From NCBI GenBank assembly GCA_947446925.1, contig CANFHU010000005.1:1-64000 (forward strand): a stretch of DNA of 64,000 bases. Direction: 5' to 3'. The notes under the pieces were generated by a model. That model worked only from the letters and a program-made list of their open reading frames with translations, had not been told where the DNA came from and did not search any database. A program made the position numbers and the translations under genes. The stretch comes from Flavobacteriia bacterium. Lineage in GTDB: Bacteria > Bacteroidota > Bacteroidia > Flavobacteriales_D > Crocinitomicaceae. Of the stretch, positions 53,716 to 61,464 are shown piece by piece. How positions within the stretch are numbered: position 1 is the stretch's first letter; each line of letters opens with the position of its first letter.

Positions 53716-54089
53716 GTAAATCAATTTTTATTTCCTGCGTTTTTGAAGACAGTCATCATATAGAAACTATAAAAAGTTGGGCTACTGGTAAACGGCTTGG
53801 TGACGTTGTAATTACTCATGAAACAGAAGACAAAAGAATTCTAGGTAAGGAAGCTATCAAACAGCACATTAAATCAAAAATCCAAGGTGCTTCTCTAATA
53901 ATCGTACTTATTGGACAAGACAACCATAATCATGATTGGATAGAATCAGAAGTTGAACTTGCTAATAGTTTTCATAAACAAATCTTATGTGTTCGGTTGC
54001 CACATACGACTGGTGCTGTTCCAGACATTTTAATAAATTATAGTCTAATAAGTTTTGATCCAGAATCTATCACAAGGAGTATTGACTGA
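53712..54089 (+). CDS. Thoeris ThsB: TIR-like protein, copy 2 (short)
   Basis: 125 residues, shorter than copy 1 but with the same fold: 'SIFISCVFEDSHHIETIKSW', 'GASLIIVLIGQDNHNHDWIE' followed by SEVELA (the conserved Trp-x-Glu region), 'KQILCVRLPHTTGAVPDIL'. Multiple divergent ThsB genes beside one ThsA are known and are thought to widen phage recognition. The ATG overlaps the TGA of copy 1. Confidence 0.85.
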   Translation: MSKSIFISCVFEDSHHIETIKSWATGKRLGDVVITHETEDKRILGKEAIKQHIKSKIQGASLIIVLIGQDNHNHDWIESEVELANSFHKQILCVRLPHTTGAVPDILINYSLISFDPESITRSID

Positions 54090-54127
54090 TTTATAAAAGT
54101 TAGACAGTGGACAAAAAAGCACTAGGC

Positions 54128-54240
54128 ATAACAACTAACCTTTCGTCGTGTCTGTACTTCGTCCGGCTCAGTTACCAGACAAGCGATGAAAGGTCTGTTG
54201 AACGAGACCTATTCTATGGACTTTTCGTAAATTGATTTTT
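54128..54240 (+). repeat. Conserved cassette-end segment, copy C
   Basis: It matches copy A (17,234-17,326) nearly base for base, including CTGTTGAACGA, ACCTATTCTATGGACTTTTC and AAATTGATTTTT, but carries about 20 extra bases (TACTTCGTCCGGCTCAG...) at the hairpin tip. It follows the Thoeris genes. Confidence 0.85.
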
Positions 54241-54268
54241 CACATAACTACAAATTTGTAATAAAACC

Positions 54269-55174
54269 ATGCACTCCTTCATAGACCCTATCAAACTACC
54301 TTTCCAAAACTCTTCCGATACTTTTGGAGTAGAACCTTCCGACCCAACTAACAAGTTTAATATTACCTCCAGGTTTCAATTGGATGATGTTGCAAAAGCA
54401 TTTGCATGTCAAGATGGTATGATGATAGTCCAGCCATCCGAAGTAAATGATACTTTGGTAAATGTTATTATTAAGCCTATTGAGAGTTTAAAAGTAAATT
54501 TTAATAATATTAAATATTATGTATTTCGTGGTATAGAAAAAAACACACTACTTATTGATAAAGATAAAATCGCTTTAGATGATACTGCTAATAATGAATT
54601 TATAGTTCGTCTTTGGAAGGACCACAAACAATTTAAAATAGATTTTAAATTACCAAACCTTCCAGATCCATCACCAAAAGTTTTCGGGTATACGGATTCG
54701 TTACCTAATAATTTGAATATCGAAAAAATTTACGATAATTCTCAGGAAGAAATACGTCCTTTGTTTGTGAAGCAAGGAGAATGGTTTGGTGATTTTGCAA
54801 CAACTCACAAAATAGGTTTTGAAATAGTAACTTCAAGTGATCGAATTAACATTGATTTGGCTTATCTAAAAAAGGAAAAGCATCAAATAGATGCAACTGA
54901 TTTAGTTGGACTAGAACTACGGGCTAAAAAAGAAGAGATACTTTCATTTATTGACCCAGCTGCATTTTTTGGTTTGCATTATAACTATGGAGTTAATATT
55001 TCTACTAATTCAGGTGTTCAAAAAATAACAGTAACTAAAAAGAAGAAAGAGTTATTCGATCTATTGATTGCGAAATTTGCGACTAAAAATCGAGTGTATC
55101 TTGATGTTAGAAGTGAATTAGGCTATTCCTATAATTTTTACCAAAACTATAAAGAACCAACCATTAATGTTTAA
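54269..55174 (+). CDS. N-terminal part of a split large-protein family member
   Basis: 301 residues matching the first 300 of the protein at 42937. In that paralogue the sequence continues in one frame past 'IRNDLNYSFNLL'. Here the frame ends at TAA 55172-55174, while the matching continuation is encoded from 55167 in another frame. The eight-base ATG/TAA overlap could allow coupled translation of two subunits, or the gene may be broken by a frameshift. Confidence 0.7.
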   Translation: MHSFIDPIKLPFQNSSDTFGVEPSDPTNKFNITSRFQLDDVAKAFACQDGMMIVQPSEVNDTLVNVIIKPIESLKVNFNNIKYYVFRGIEKNTLLIDKDKIALDDTANNEFIVRLWKDHKQFKIDFKLPNLPDPSPKVFGYTDSLPNNLNIEKIYDNSQEEIRPLFVKQGEWFGDFATTHKIGFEIVTSSDRINIDLAYLKKEKHQIDATDLVGLELRAKKEEILSFIDPAAFFGLHYNYGVNISTNSGVQKITVTKKKKELFDLLIAKFATKNRVYLDVRSELGYSYNFYQNYKEPTINV

Positions 55175-58076
55175 CATAAAAATAAAAGCAGAAACTGAGT
55201 CTTTTGTTACCGAAGAGTATGGAACATTTGGCTGGCCAATTAAGTATTTTGACAAAGCCCAAAATCTTAATGAAGAATATAATTATACTTCATTTAATCT
55301 TAGAATTGATGATAATACAAAACCAATTCTATTTATCGAAAATACAGATCTTTTAATTGAAAATAATGCATCAAGATTTCTAGACGATAAAAAACTTCTT
55401 AATGGTTCTTCAACTGATTGGAGCAATGAAATAACTTTAAAATTTCCTACAATAGTTTCAGAATACGTCAAAGAAAATGTATCTTATTATTTAAAAATCA
55501 ATTATTTCAGACAAGAATATAATGAATCATCCCCAAATACTGTAATTAAAAATGAATTTTATTTCAATAATGCTTTTGCACCAATTGATTTGCAAAATAT
55601 TACTGAAACTGACTATTTATTTCAACATTCAATAAATTCTGAATTAAACTTCACAAAAGGATTTCTGCCCAATATGACGAATGATTTTAGTTATGTTGCT
55701 GAAAATGGCGCTCAATGGGATGCTAATCGTATAGTTTTTTACAATAAAGCCTCTTTTAAAAAGAAAAGTACTGGTAGTTTTTTCGATTCAACAACAAATT
55801 CTTATTCAAATCTTGGTTTTAATCTTGAAGGAGATTTCAATAAAATGTCTTTTTTATCAAATGATATTCAAATTAACAAAAACACCATTCAAGAAGTTGT
55901 TTCAGCAGGTGTTTATCAAACTATAAACATAATAGACATTATCAAAAACAATGGTTTCCCTAATACTTATGAAGATTTACTTTGTTTGGGAATAACACAA
56001 GCTGAATTTACCACTTTAAAAAACCTTACTGGTTTTACAAATAAACACCATCGTTACATTTATATTCAAGAAATTACAGGTTCGCCATTTGAGGATAAAG
56101 ACGAGAAAAGATTTAGAAAATTTGAATTAAAAGTTCAAGGATTGAATTCTGAAGGAAACAGATTAATAGTTGCACCTGCACCCCCAATTTATGTTTACAC
56201 ACAAAACGGACTTGTTTTTACTACTAAAAATTTTGCTGAACAGGAAATTAGTCAACAATCCGTAACGTACCAAAGAAACTACGAAGAAAAAATTGGTTTG
56301 AATATCAATCCAAATACAACTAAAACGTATGAAGATTATTTCATTGGTGATATAAATCCAAATATGAAAGTAGAAGTAGATGGTTTTATAAACACACTAG
56401 CAGCTATTCCCAATGATTCAAACGCCTTTGCTAGCATAAGAACATTAGTGGAAGACAGCGCAAAAGATATTTGGGATGAAGCAGTAAGGTATGTTCAAGT
56501 CAACGTAAACACCACTCCTGATGATAGACCACTGTACTGGGCAAGAATAAAAATGCAGGTAGCGCTTAAAAGTCACCTGTATTTTATCGGACAACATACT
56601 TATAGTTCTGACATACAAGGTAGTGAAGTAAACTCAGGAAGTGATTTAGAAAAAATTATTCAAATTTTTGAAGAAAAATCTAGAAACTATAAAGGAGTTG
56701 ATTTTTCATCCAATAACTCAGCTTTTATAACTGCATATCAACAAAATCCAAACTTGAAGAAAGTTTTAATTAGCGGTTATGATCCATTTTTTTTAAATGA
56801 AAAACAATTTCCTGAATGGCAGCATTTTAACCAAAACAATCCATCAGGTGCTGTTGCATTATCACTACACAATGTAATCGTTTATGATAATTCTAATTTT
56901 CCTATTGGGATAATTCAATCCATTGTTTTACCAGTTCGATATAGAGATTTTAATCTTGGTATTATTGAGGATACATTTTCACAATTTTTCAATTTAATTA
57001 ATAATAAAGCTAATATAATATTAACTATCAGTTTGGATCCCAACACAAGTACTGAGTTCTATATTGAACGATTTGCCGCCAGAAACAGAGGTGGAACAAT
57101 TGATAATGAAGGGGTTAGTAATGAAACAAAAAATACTTTTATTCAAATTAAATCAAATGTTGATGGTAATCAGTTTTACGAAACCAAATTGCCTTTTGTT
57201 CCAATTATTTATAATCAAACCCAAAAAGGAAATCCATTTACAGTTGGTTTAAGACAAGACTTTAATGATTTAAATTCTATTTACACGACAAGTGTCAATA
57301 GTGCAAATGATGACCCAGATAATTATAAGCAACCATTAAACTTGACTTCGGGTCTAATTTCTAAATCTGGTTCAGGTGGCAGTTATTTGTCCAATGAAAT
57401 ATTTTATCGAGTATCTAGACTCAGAGAAAAATTAGATAAGAATTTGCCAACCGGACATTTACATATTCCTGAAGTTCCTATCGCACACGTTGGTAGCGTT
57501 AGCAAGAAAGTAAGAGAAATAATTAAAAATGCTTTATTGTTTGTTATTTTATTATTCATATTTAATAATACCAGTTTTTGTCAGGTTGAATCCAAGTGCT
57601 TTTTTAGAGCGTTTTCAGATAATGGAAAAATAATTACAGCGCAAGATAACTTATTTAAAATAGATTTTATTCCTTTATCTATTGATACTGTTGAATTTCG
57701 AACTCTTAAACAAAATAAATTAGAAAACAGTATTATTTATGATTCGATTAAATGTATTTTTAGTTCAATAATTACTGTTAGTGGAAATGAATTTTTAATA
57801 ATCATTAATAAAAGAAATAACGAAAAAGAAATGAAAATAAGGGTATTAATGAATGCAGGATTTAAAAATTATCAGTTTGATTCAATTCCATTTTTAGAAG
57901 GATTTTATGAAATTAATGTTAATAAGATATTGAATAAAAAATATAAAGGACGATATGTTGAAGAAGAAAATGAGAGAAAAAAATGGGATTATTCAAATGA
58001 AAGAAAGTCGTTGTCACCAATTCCAAATTTATGGGATATAACTCCACAACATTGGAAGGATGTCAAGAAATACTAA
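55167..58076 (+). CDS. Large-protein family C-terminal part with a pyroglutamyl-peptidase-like domain and fused secreted-type domain
   Basis: 969 residues. About 1-380 match the second half of the 42937 protein. Residues 531-770 follow the peptidase C15 (pyroglutamyl peptidase I) pattern: 'KVLISGYDPFFLNEKQFPEW', 'GIIQSIVLPVRY', 'TEFYIERFAARNRGGTIDNE', 'GGSYLSNEIFYRV', 'GHLHIPEVP'. The catalytic Glu (634) and His (766) positions are kept, but the Cys position is Ser742. Residues 780-806 look like an internal signal peptide ('IIKNALLFVILLFIFNNTSF'). The last 160 resemble the secreted protein at 58228, so two genes seem to have fused. Confidence 0.7.
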   Translation: MFNIKIKAETESFVTEEYGTFGWPIKYFDKAQNLNEEYNYTSFNLRIDDNTKPILFIENTDLLIENNASRFLDDKKLLNGSSTDWSNEITLKFPTIVSEYVKENVSYYLKINYFRQEYNESSPNTVIKNEFYFNNAFAPIDLQNITETDYLFQHSINSELNFTKGFLPNMTNDFSYVAENGAQWDANRIVFYNKASFKKKSTGSFFDSTTNSYSNLGFNLEGDFNKMSFLSNDIQINKNTIQEVVSAGVYQTINIIDIIKNNGFPNTYEDLLCLGITQAEFTTLKNLTGFTNKHHRYIYIQEITGSPFEDKDEKRFRKFELKVQGLNSEGNRLIVAPAPPIYVYTQNGLVFTTKNFAEQEISQQSVTYQRNYEEKIGLNINPNTTKTYEDYFIGDINPNMKVEVDGFINTLAAIPNDSNAFASIRTLVEDSAKDIWDEAVRYVQVNVNTTPDDRPLYWARIKMQVALKSHLYFIGQHTYSSDIQGSEVNSGSDLEKIIQIFEEKSRNYKGVDFSSNNSAFITAYQQNPNLKKVLISGYDPFFLNEKQFPEWQHFNQNNPSGAVALSLHNVIVYDNSNFPIGIIQSIVLPVRYRDFNLGIIEDTFSQFFNLINNKANIILTISLDPNTSTEFYIERFAARNRGGTIDNEGVSNETKNTFIQIKSNVDGNQFYETKLPFVPIIYNQTQKGNPFTVGLRQDFNDLNSIYTTSVNSANDDPDNYKQPLNLTSGLISKSGSGGSYLSNEIFYRVSRLREKLDKNLPTGHLHIPEVPIAHVGSVSKKVREIIKNALLFVILLFIFNNTSFCQVESKCFFRAFSDNGKIITAQDNLFKIDFIPLSIDTVEFRTLKQNKLENSIIYDSIKCIFSSIITVSGNEFLIIINKRNNEKEMKIRVLMNAGFKNYQFDSIPFLEGFYEINVNKILNKKYKGRYVEEENERKKWDYSNERKSLSPIPNLWDITPQHWKDVKKY

Positions 58077-58114
58077 ATATTCTAACAGTAATTTTAATGA
58101 CTTTAGAGATTTAA

Positions 58115-58225
58115 CAGATAGATATCATTTCTTACAGAACAGTTTATGATGAGTTAACAAAACTACTCAAAACTGTTGAAGAAAGAATTACTTTAGGAGT
58201 TGAAGGTATAAATGATTTATTTTAA
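58115..58225 (+). pseudogene. Coding remnant upstream of the secreted protein
   Basis: A coding-like frame ('VYDELTKLLKTVEERITLGV') follows a TAA at 58112, has no Met, and ends three bases before the next gene start. It is probably the tail of a lost copy of a neighbouring gene. Confidence 0.35.
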
Positions 58226-58227
58226 TT

Positions 58228-58689
58228 ATGAGGAAGTTATTACTTTATTTTGCTCTAATAAAATTTAACTTTATTGTTGCACAACCAATATCCGAATGTG
58301 AAGATATAACTAAAAGATTATTTTTAACTTGTGACAATGATACGCTGCTTTATTTAACAGACCTTAATGTTCCTGAAGCAATAGGTTCAAAAGAAAATTG
58401 TTTTAGAATTCGAAATATAAAAGATTCTTTAAATACTAAATTATTTAAAATTGAAATTTTTCAATCTGATAAATATTTCTTAAAAAAAAATGAAAAAGAA
58501 ATGAAAATATTTTTAACCAATTTAATGGTAGAAAATAGTTTCAATTATTACCTTAATATAACAGAATTCGTTGAAGGGACTTTTTTCATAGATGTTTCAA
58601 AGAAAAAAAATACTAAAAAAGTAAATTGTGAAATGTGTATAGATATTATTGAAGCGATTGACATAACTCCAAAAAAATGGAAGAATTGA
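58228..58689 (+). CDS. Small secreted protein, paralogue of the fused domain upstream
   Basis: 153 residues with an N-terminal signal peptide ending near 'NFIVAQ'. The mature part aligns with residues about 806-969 of the preceding protein ('NEKEMKIFLTNLM', 'FVEGTFFIDVSKK', 'ITPKKWKN' against 'NEKEMKIRVLMN', 'FLEGFYEINVNKI', 'ITPQHWKD'). It is an export-directed single-domain protein. A duplicated small secreted gene behind a large enzyme-like protein is the layout of effector and immunity pairs, which is only a hypothesis here. Confidence 0.75.
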   Translation: MRKLLLYFALIKFNFIVAQPISECEDITKRLFLTCDNDTLLYLTDLNVPEAIGSKENCFRIRNIKDSLNTKLFKIEIFQSDKYFLKKNEKEMKIFLTNLMVENSFNYYLNITEFVEGTFFIDVSKKKNTKKVNCEMCIDIIEAIDITPKKWKN

Positions 58690-58708
58690 AATTAAAAACC
58701 AATCTAAA

Positions 58709-59182
58709 CTATAAATTCTTCCCCAACCTCTCATCAAACTCCAATTTTCGCACATTCAATACCCTTATGCGTTTTGCATCTTTATGACTCGGATTAATTA
58801 AATAATTATACTCTTCTGGAATGATTGCGCTTGGCACTTTTAGTATAGCTGAATCGTTTTCAAAAACAAAATCATCCCCGATGGTTTGCGTGTTTAGGGT
58901 AGGTGGCTTATCATCCCAATTTTCAGGTAAATCTTCTAGTAGTACTTCCAAAATTTGTAGGTTATCTGGAATTTCAATTTCCACCAAATAACGATCGTTT
59001 GGTAAATCTTCTTGAATGTCTAAATGAACAGCAATCTCTAACATGGCGAGGGATCGTGATTCAGAGGTGTAAACGATTCGTGTATGTTGGCTGATCCAAC
59101 GGTAACCATCGGTCATAGAAGCACCAATTCCATGCAAGGTGGAGGAGAGGTATTTTTCTCTTTCGATTCGGAAAACTTTCAT
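58709..59182 (-). CDS. RES-domain toxin
   Basis: 157 residues with the RES triad region: Arg in 'GYRWISQHTRIVYTSESRSL', Glu in 'AMLEIAVHLD' and the Ser of the family name nearby. 'FVFENDSAILKVPSAIIPEE' and 'NYLINPSHKDAKRIRV' are the conserved C-terminal parts. RES toxins degrade NAD (phosphorylase or glycohydrolase). The gene begins at the last base of the antitoxin gene, so the two are coupled. Confidence 0.92.
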   Translation of the reverse strand: MKVFRIEREKYLSSTLHGIGASMTDGYRWISQHTRIVYTSESRSLAMLEIAVHLDIQEDLPNDRYLVEIEIPDNLQILEVLLEDLPENWDDKPPTLNTQTIGDDFVFENDSAILKVPSAIIPEEYNYLINPSHKDAKRIRVLNVRKLEFDERLGKNL

Positions 59183-59682
59183 TAAGCAAAATTTCCGTAT
59201 TCAATACGATTTAGACAATTTCGTACTTCGTCAATCCCGGAAGAAGTGTCCAATAAACTCTCAGGTGTATTCCCACCTAATGCACTATTTTTCTTTTTTA
59301 ACCAATGTTGAAATTTTTCAAATTCATTATTAAAAACTTCTGTACCATAATCAATTAATTCATTGATTAATAAGATTAATTCACTGTTCTTAACATCTAA
59401 TAAAGCATGGTTGGATTTTTTACTATTATAGGTAGTTTGAGGAATGCCAACTATGTCTAATACATTTTTTATCGGACAATTAATGCGGTTACTAATCACT
59501 TCAATAGAATTATACGGAATACCTATTCGAACTATTCCTAATCGCTCCATTGCATTCGACCAAGTATATTCATGTCCATCTGCGTTTAATAAATAGACTT
59601 TTCGAATTTGTTTTTTCGATCCCGCATTACGAACACTTCTTTGGGTGTTAAATGGCTTGGTATTTAAAGTTTCACGACGCAT
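59182..59682 (-). CDS. Xre/ParS-type antitoxin of the RES toxin
   Basis: 166 residues from ATG 59682; an in-frame start at 59757 adds 25 residues that look non-conserved. The middle has the Xre-like fold ('IGIPYNSIEVISNRINCPIK', 'VLDIVGIPQTTYNSKK'). The C-terminus is the toxin-binding domain ('VFNNEFEKFQHWLKKKNSAL', 'GGNTPESLLDTSSGIDEV'). It should neutralise the RES enzyme and repress the operon. Lone CACGTAGAAATACGC at about 59,755 resembles a unit of the arrays upstream. Confidence 0.9.
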   Translation of the reverse strand: MRRETLNTKPFNTQRSVRNAGSKKQIRKVYLLNADGHEYTWSNAMERLGIVRIGIPYNSIEVISNRINCPIKNVLDIVGIPQTTYNSKKSNHALLDVKNSELILLINELIDYGTEVFNNEFEKFQHWLKKKNSALGGNTPESLLDTSSGIDEVRNCLNRIEYGNFA

Positions 59683-59818
59683 AACAAACTGTTTTGCTTT
59701 AAAAGTACAACAGATTTGCTGTGTTTCCAAACTTAATTTTATAAAATGATAAAACACGTAGAAATACGCTAAACCAAATTCATTATATCATCTAATTTTA
59801 GTTTTAAATGTATTTACA

Positions 59819-60040
59819 ATGAAAAACCTTAAAAGATTCTCTATATTACTTTCACTACTAATATCCTTGTCGTTTACTTCGTCCACAACGGTATTTGTAT
59901 GTGATAGTGAAACTTCTGTTGCTTATCATGCTTCAAGGTCGTGTAAAGGGTTAAATCGTTGTACACATACCATCATTTCGGTAACTGAAAATGATGCCAT
60001 TAATCGTTGTGATAAAAGAGCTTGTAGAATTTGTTATTAA
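59819..60040 (+). CDS. Small secreted Cys-rich protein
   Basis: 73 residues. A signal peptide (MKNLKRFSILLSLLISLSF) precedes a 50-residue mature part with six Cys (CDSE, SCKGLNRC, RCDKRACRIC) that could form disulphides or bind a metal. 'VAYHASRSCKGLNRC' resembles a motif of small flavobacterial hypothetical proteins. The next gene starts 11 bases later. The function is unknown. Confidence 0.75.
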   Translation: MKNLKRFSILLSLLISLSFTSSTTVFVCDSETSVAYHASRSCKGLNRCTHTIISVTENDAINRCDKRACRICY

Positions 60041-60051
60041 ATAAAAGAAAG

Positions 60052-60336
60052 ATGGATTTATTGCTCAAATCAGATTTAAAATTTTCGTATAGTTGGGTTG
60101 CAGTATCGAACGATAATCCGAAAGTTTTTGGAAAACCAGATAGTACTTTGTTTAATCGTAATGAAGGATACGAAGTGTTATACTTAATTAATAAGTTTGC
60201 AGAAATGTATAGTCTACATAAAAAATCGAGTGGAATTCATATGGAATATTTAATCCATAATTATTTACCATCCAATTGCAGAAACCAAGAAGATGTTTGT
60301 GCATGGGTATATACAAATTGGAAGAAATACGCTTAA
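60052..60336 (+). CDS. Hypothetical protein, 94 residues
   Basis: It starts at ATG 60052 (MDLLLKSDLKFSYSW); the seven-codon extension to 60031 overlaps the upstream gene. A small alpha/beta protein with 'GYEVLYLINKFAEMYSLHKK' and 'ICAW-like' C-terminal 'VCAWVYTNWKKY'. No family is recognised. Probably co-transcribed with the small secreted protein. Confidence 0.65.
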   Translation: MDLLLKSDLKFSYSWVAVSNDNPKVFGKPDSTLFNRNEGYEVLYLINKFAEMYSLHKKSSGIHMEYLIHNYLPSNCRNQEDVCAWVYTNWKKYA

Positions 60337-61065
60337 AGAAGTTTAACTCTAAAATAACGAATAAATAAGCATATCACTTTAATGGTATTTAATATTCTAA
60401 ACGAAGCATTTGGATTAATCTATTTTTCGTTAAATCCAATGATAGAAGAAAGAGAAAAAGTTAATTTTATTTTGGTTAAATAACTAAATATAACAATGGT
60501 TAATAATACCGTTTGTAAGAAATAATCATCATTCAAGTTTCATTTCTTCTTTAATAAATTTACTTGCATTTTAATAATTAGAAAAATATAATTAAATATA
60601 GAATTAGTACGAATATAAAATACGAAGTTTAACAATTCTTCTAATTCAAAAAAAACGAATATTTATTATTTTTTTATACTAAATATCCATCATTAAAATA
60701 GGTTGGATATTACTGTTTTTTATGAATGATTCTTCGTTTATTTTTTAATGAAACAAATAGCGTTTATGATTTATTAAAAAATAGAATTAAATAGATAAAT
60801 AATATAAATATTAATGACGATTTTTTCATTTCTTCTAATGAGGAAACAACGAGAAACACTACTTTTTTCTACGAGAATAAATACTAATTTATAGTGCCCG
60901 ATTTCCAGTGAAATATAGGGTTATTTTAAAGGTCCAAATTATTTAGTAAAATAATTGGAGCCTTTTTTTTGTTTTTCTGGGATGCCAAAACCTGTTTCCA
61001 AAAGTTCTTTTATTAAATAATTTATTCCTCTGTAATTTCGCTTGCTGTAAAACCAATATCTGGCA
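60337..61065. other. AT-rich intergenic region
   Basis: Very AT-rich, with no convincing gene. A 33-codon frame (60382-60483) is too short to support. The only structured element is the terminator-like hairpin at 60928. Confidence 0.6.
60928..60970 (+). terminator. Intrinsic terminator-like hairpin
   Basis: AAAGGTCCAAATTATTT pairs with AAATAATTGGAGCCTTT (two small bulges) and is followed by eight T. No gene ends close by, so it may close an untranslated RNA or be a remnant. Confidence 0.6.
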
Positions 61066-61108
61066 AAAAAAAGCCCCTATTCTTTGGAGAAAAATAGGGG
61101 GCTTTTTT
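61066..61108. terminator. Terminator of the 61125 gene
   Basis: AAAAAAGCCCCTATT and AATAGGGGGCTTTTTT form a strong stem (one bulge) directly beyond the minus-strand stop at 61125. Confidence 0.85.
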
Positions 61109-61124
61109 GGAATAAAAACTTCAT

Positions 61125-61448
61125 TTATTTAAAACGGATAGCGTCACATTTATCTTGACCACCAGACTTAAATTGTAGAATAAATCCATCCGCATTTGGG
61201 AAATCTTTTTTTCCTTTTTTAATCAGTTTGTCTCGAACACCAGTATATTGACTATCCCATGCAAAAGCAATTTTTACAGTACCTAAATATTCGTATTCTG
61301 TAACCGGTTTACTATCTACAAATAAATAAACACCTTCTAATTGATCTACTTCAGCAGTTGATTTTGTAACCATATAATTGGATGTTGTAAATCCAACTAA
61401 CGCAAGTGCGGTTACGCCAAGAACAATTTTTAAAATTCTTTTTTTCAT
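61125..61448 (-). CDS. Small exported protein, unknown
   Basis: 107 residues with a signal peptide or anchor (MKKRILKIVLGVTALALVGF). The mature part contains 'GVYLFVDSKPVTEYEYLGTV' and a C-terminal 'ADGFILQFKSGGQDKCDAIR', seen in small flavobacterial periplasmic proteins of unknown role. It lies 16 bases after the T9SS-protein stop on the same strand and is probably in its operon. Confidence 0.75.
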   Translation of the reverse strand: MKKRILKIVLGVTALALVGFTTSNYMVTKSTAEVDQLEGVYLFVDSKPVTEYEYLGTVKIAFAWDSQYTGVRDKLIKKGKKDFPNADGFILQFKSGGQDKCDAIRFK

Positions 61449-61464
61449 ATTTTTTTATTTTTTA

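Noticed and set aside
25738-58689. Type VI or extracellular contractile injection system
   Set aside because: DUF2235, amidase and giant proteins are suggestive, but no sheath, tube, baseplate, spike or ClpV-type genes are in the window.
60382-60483. 33-codon ORF in the AT-rich gap
   Set aside because: Too short and without features or neighbours to support it; random frames of this length are expected.
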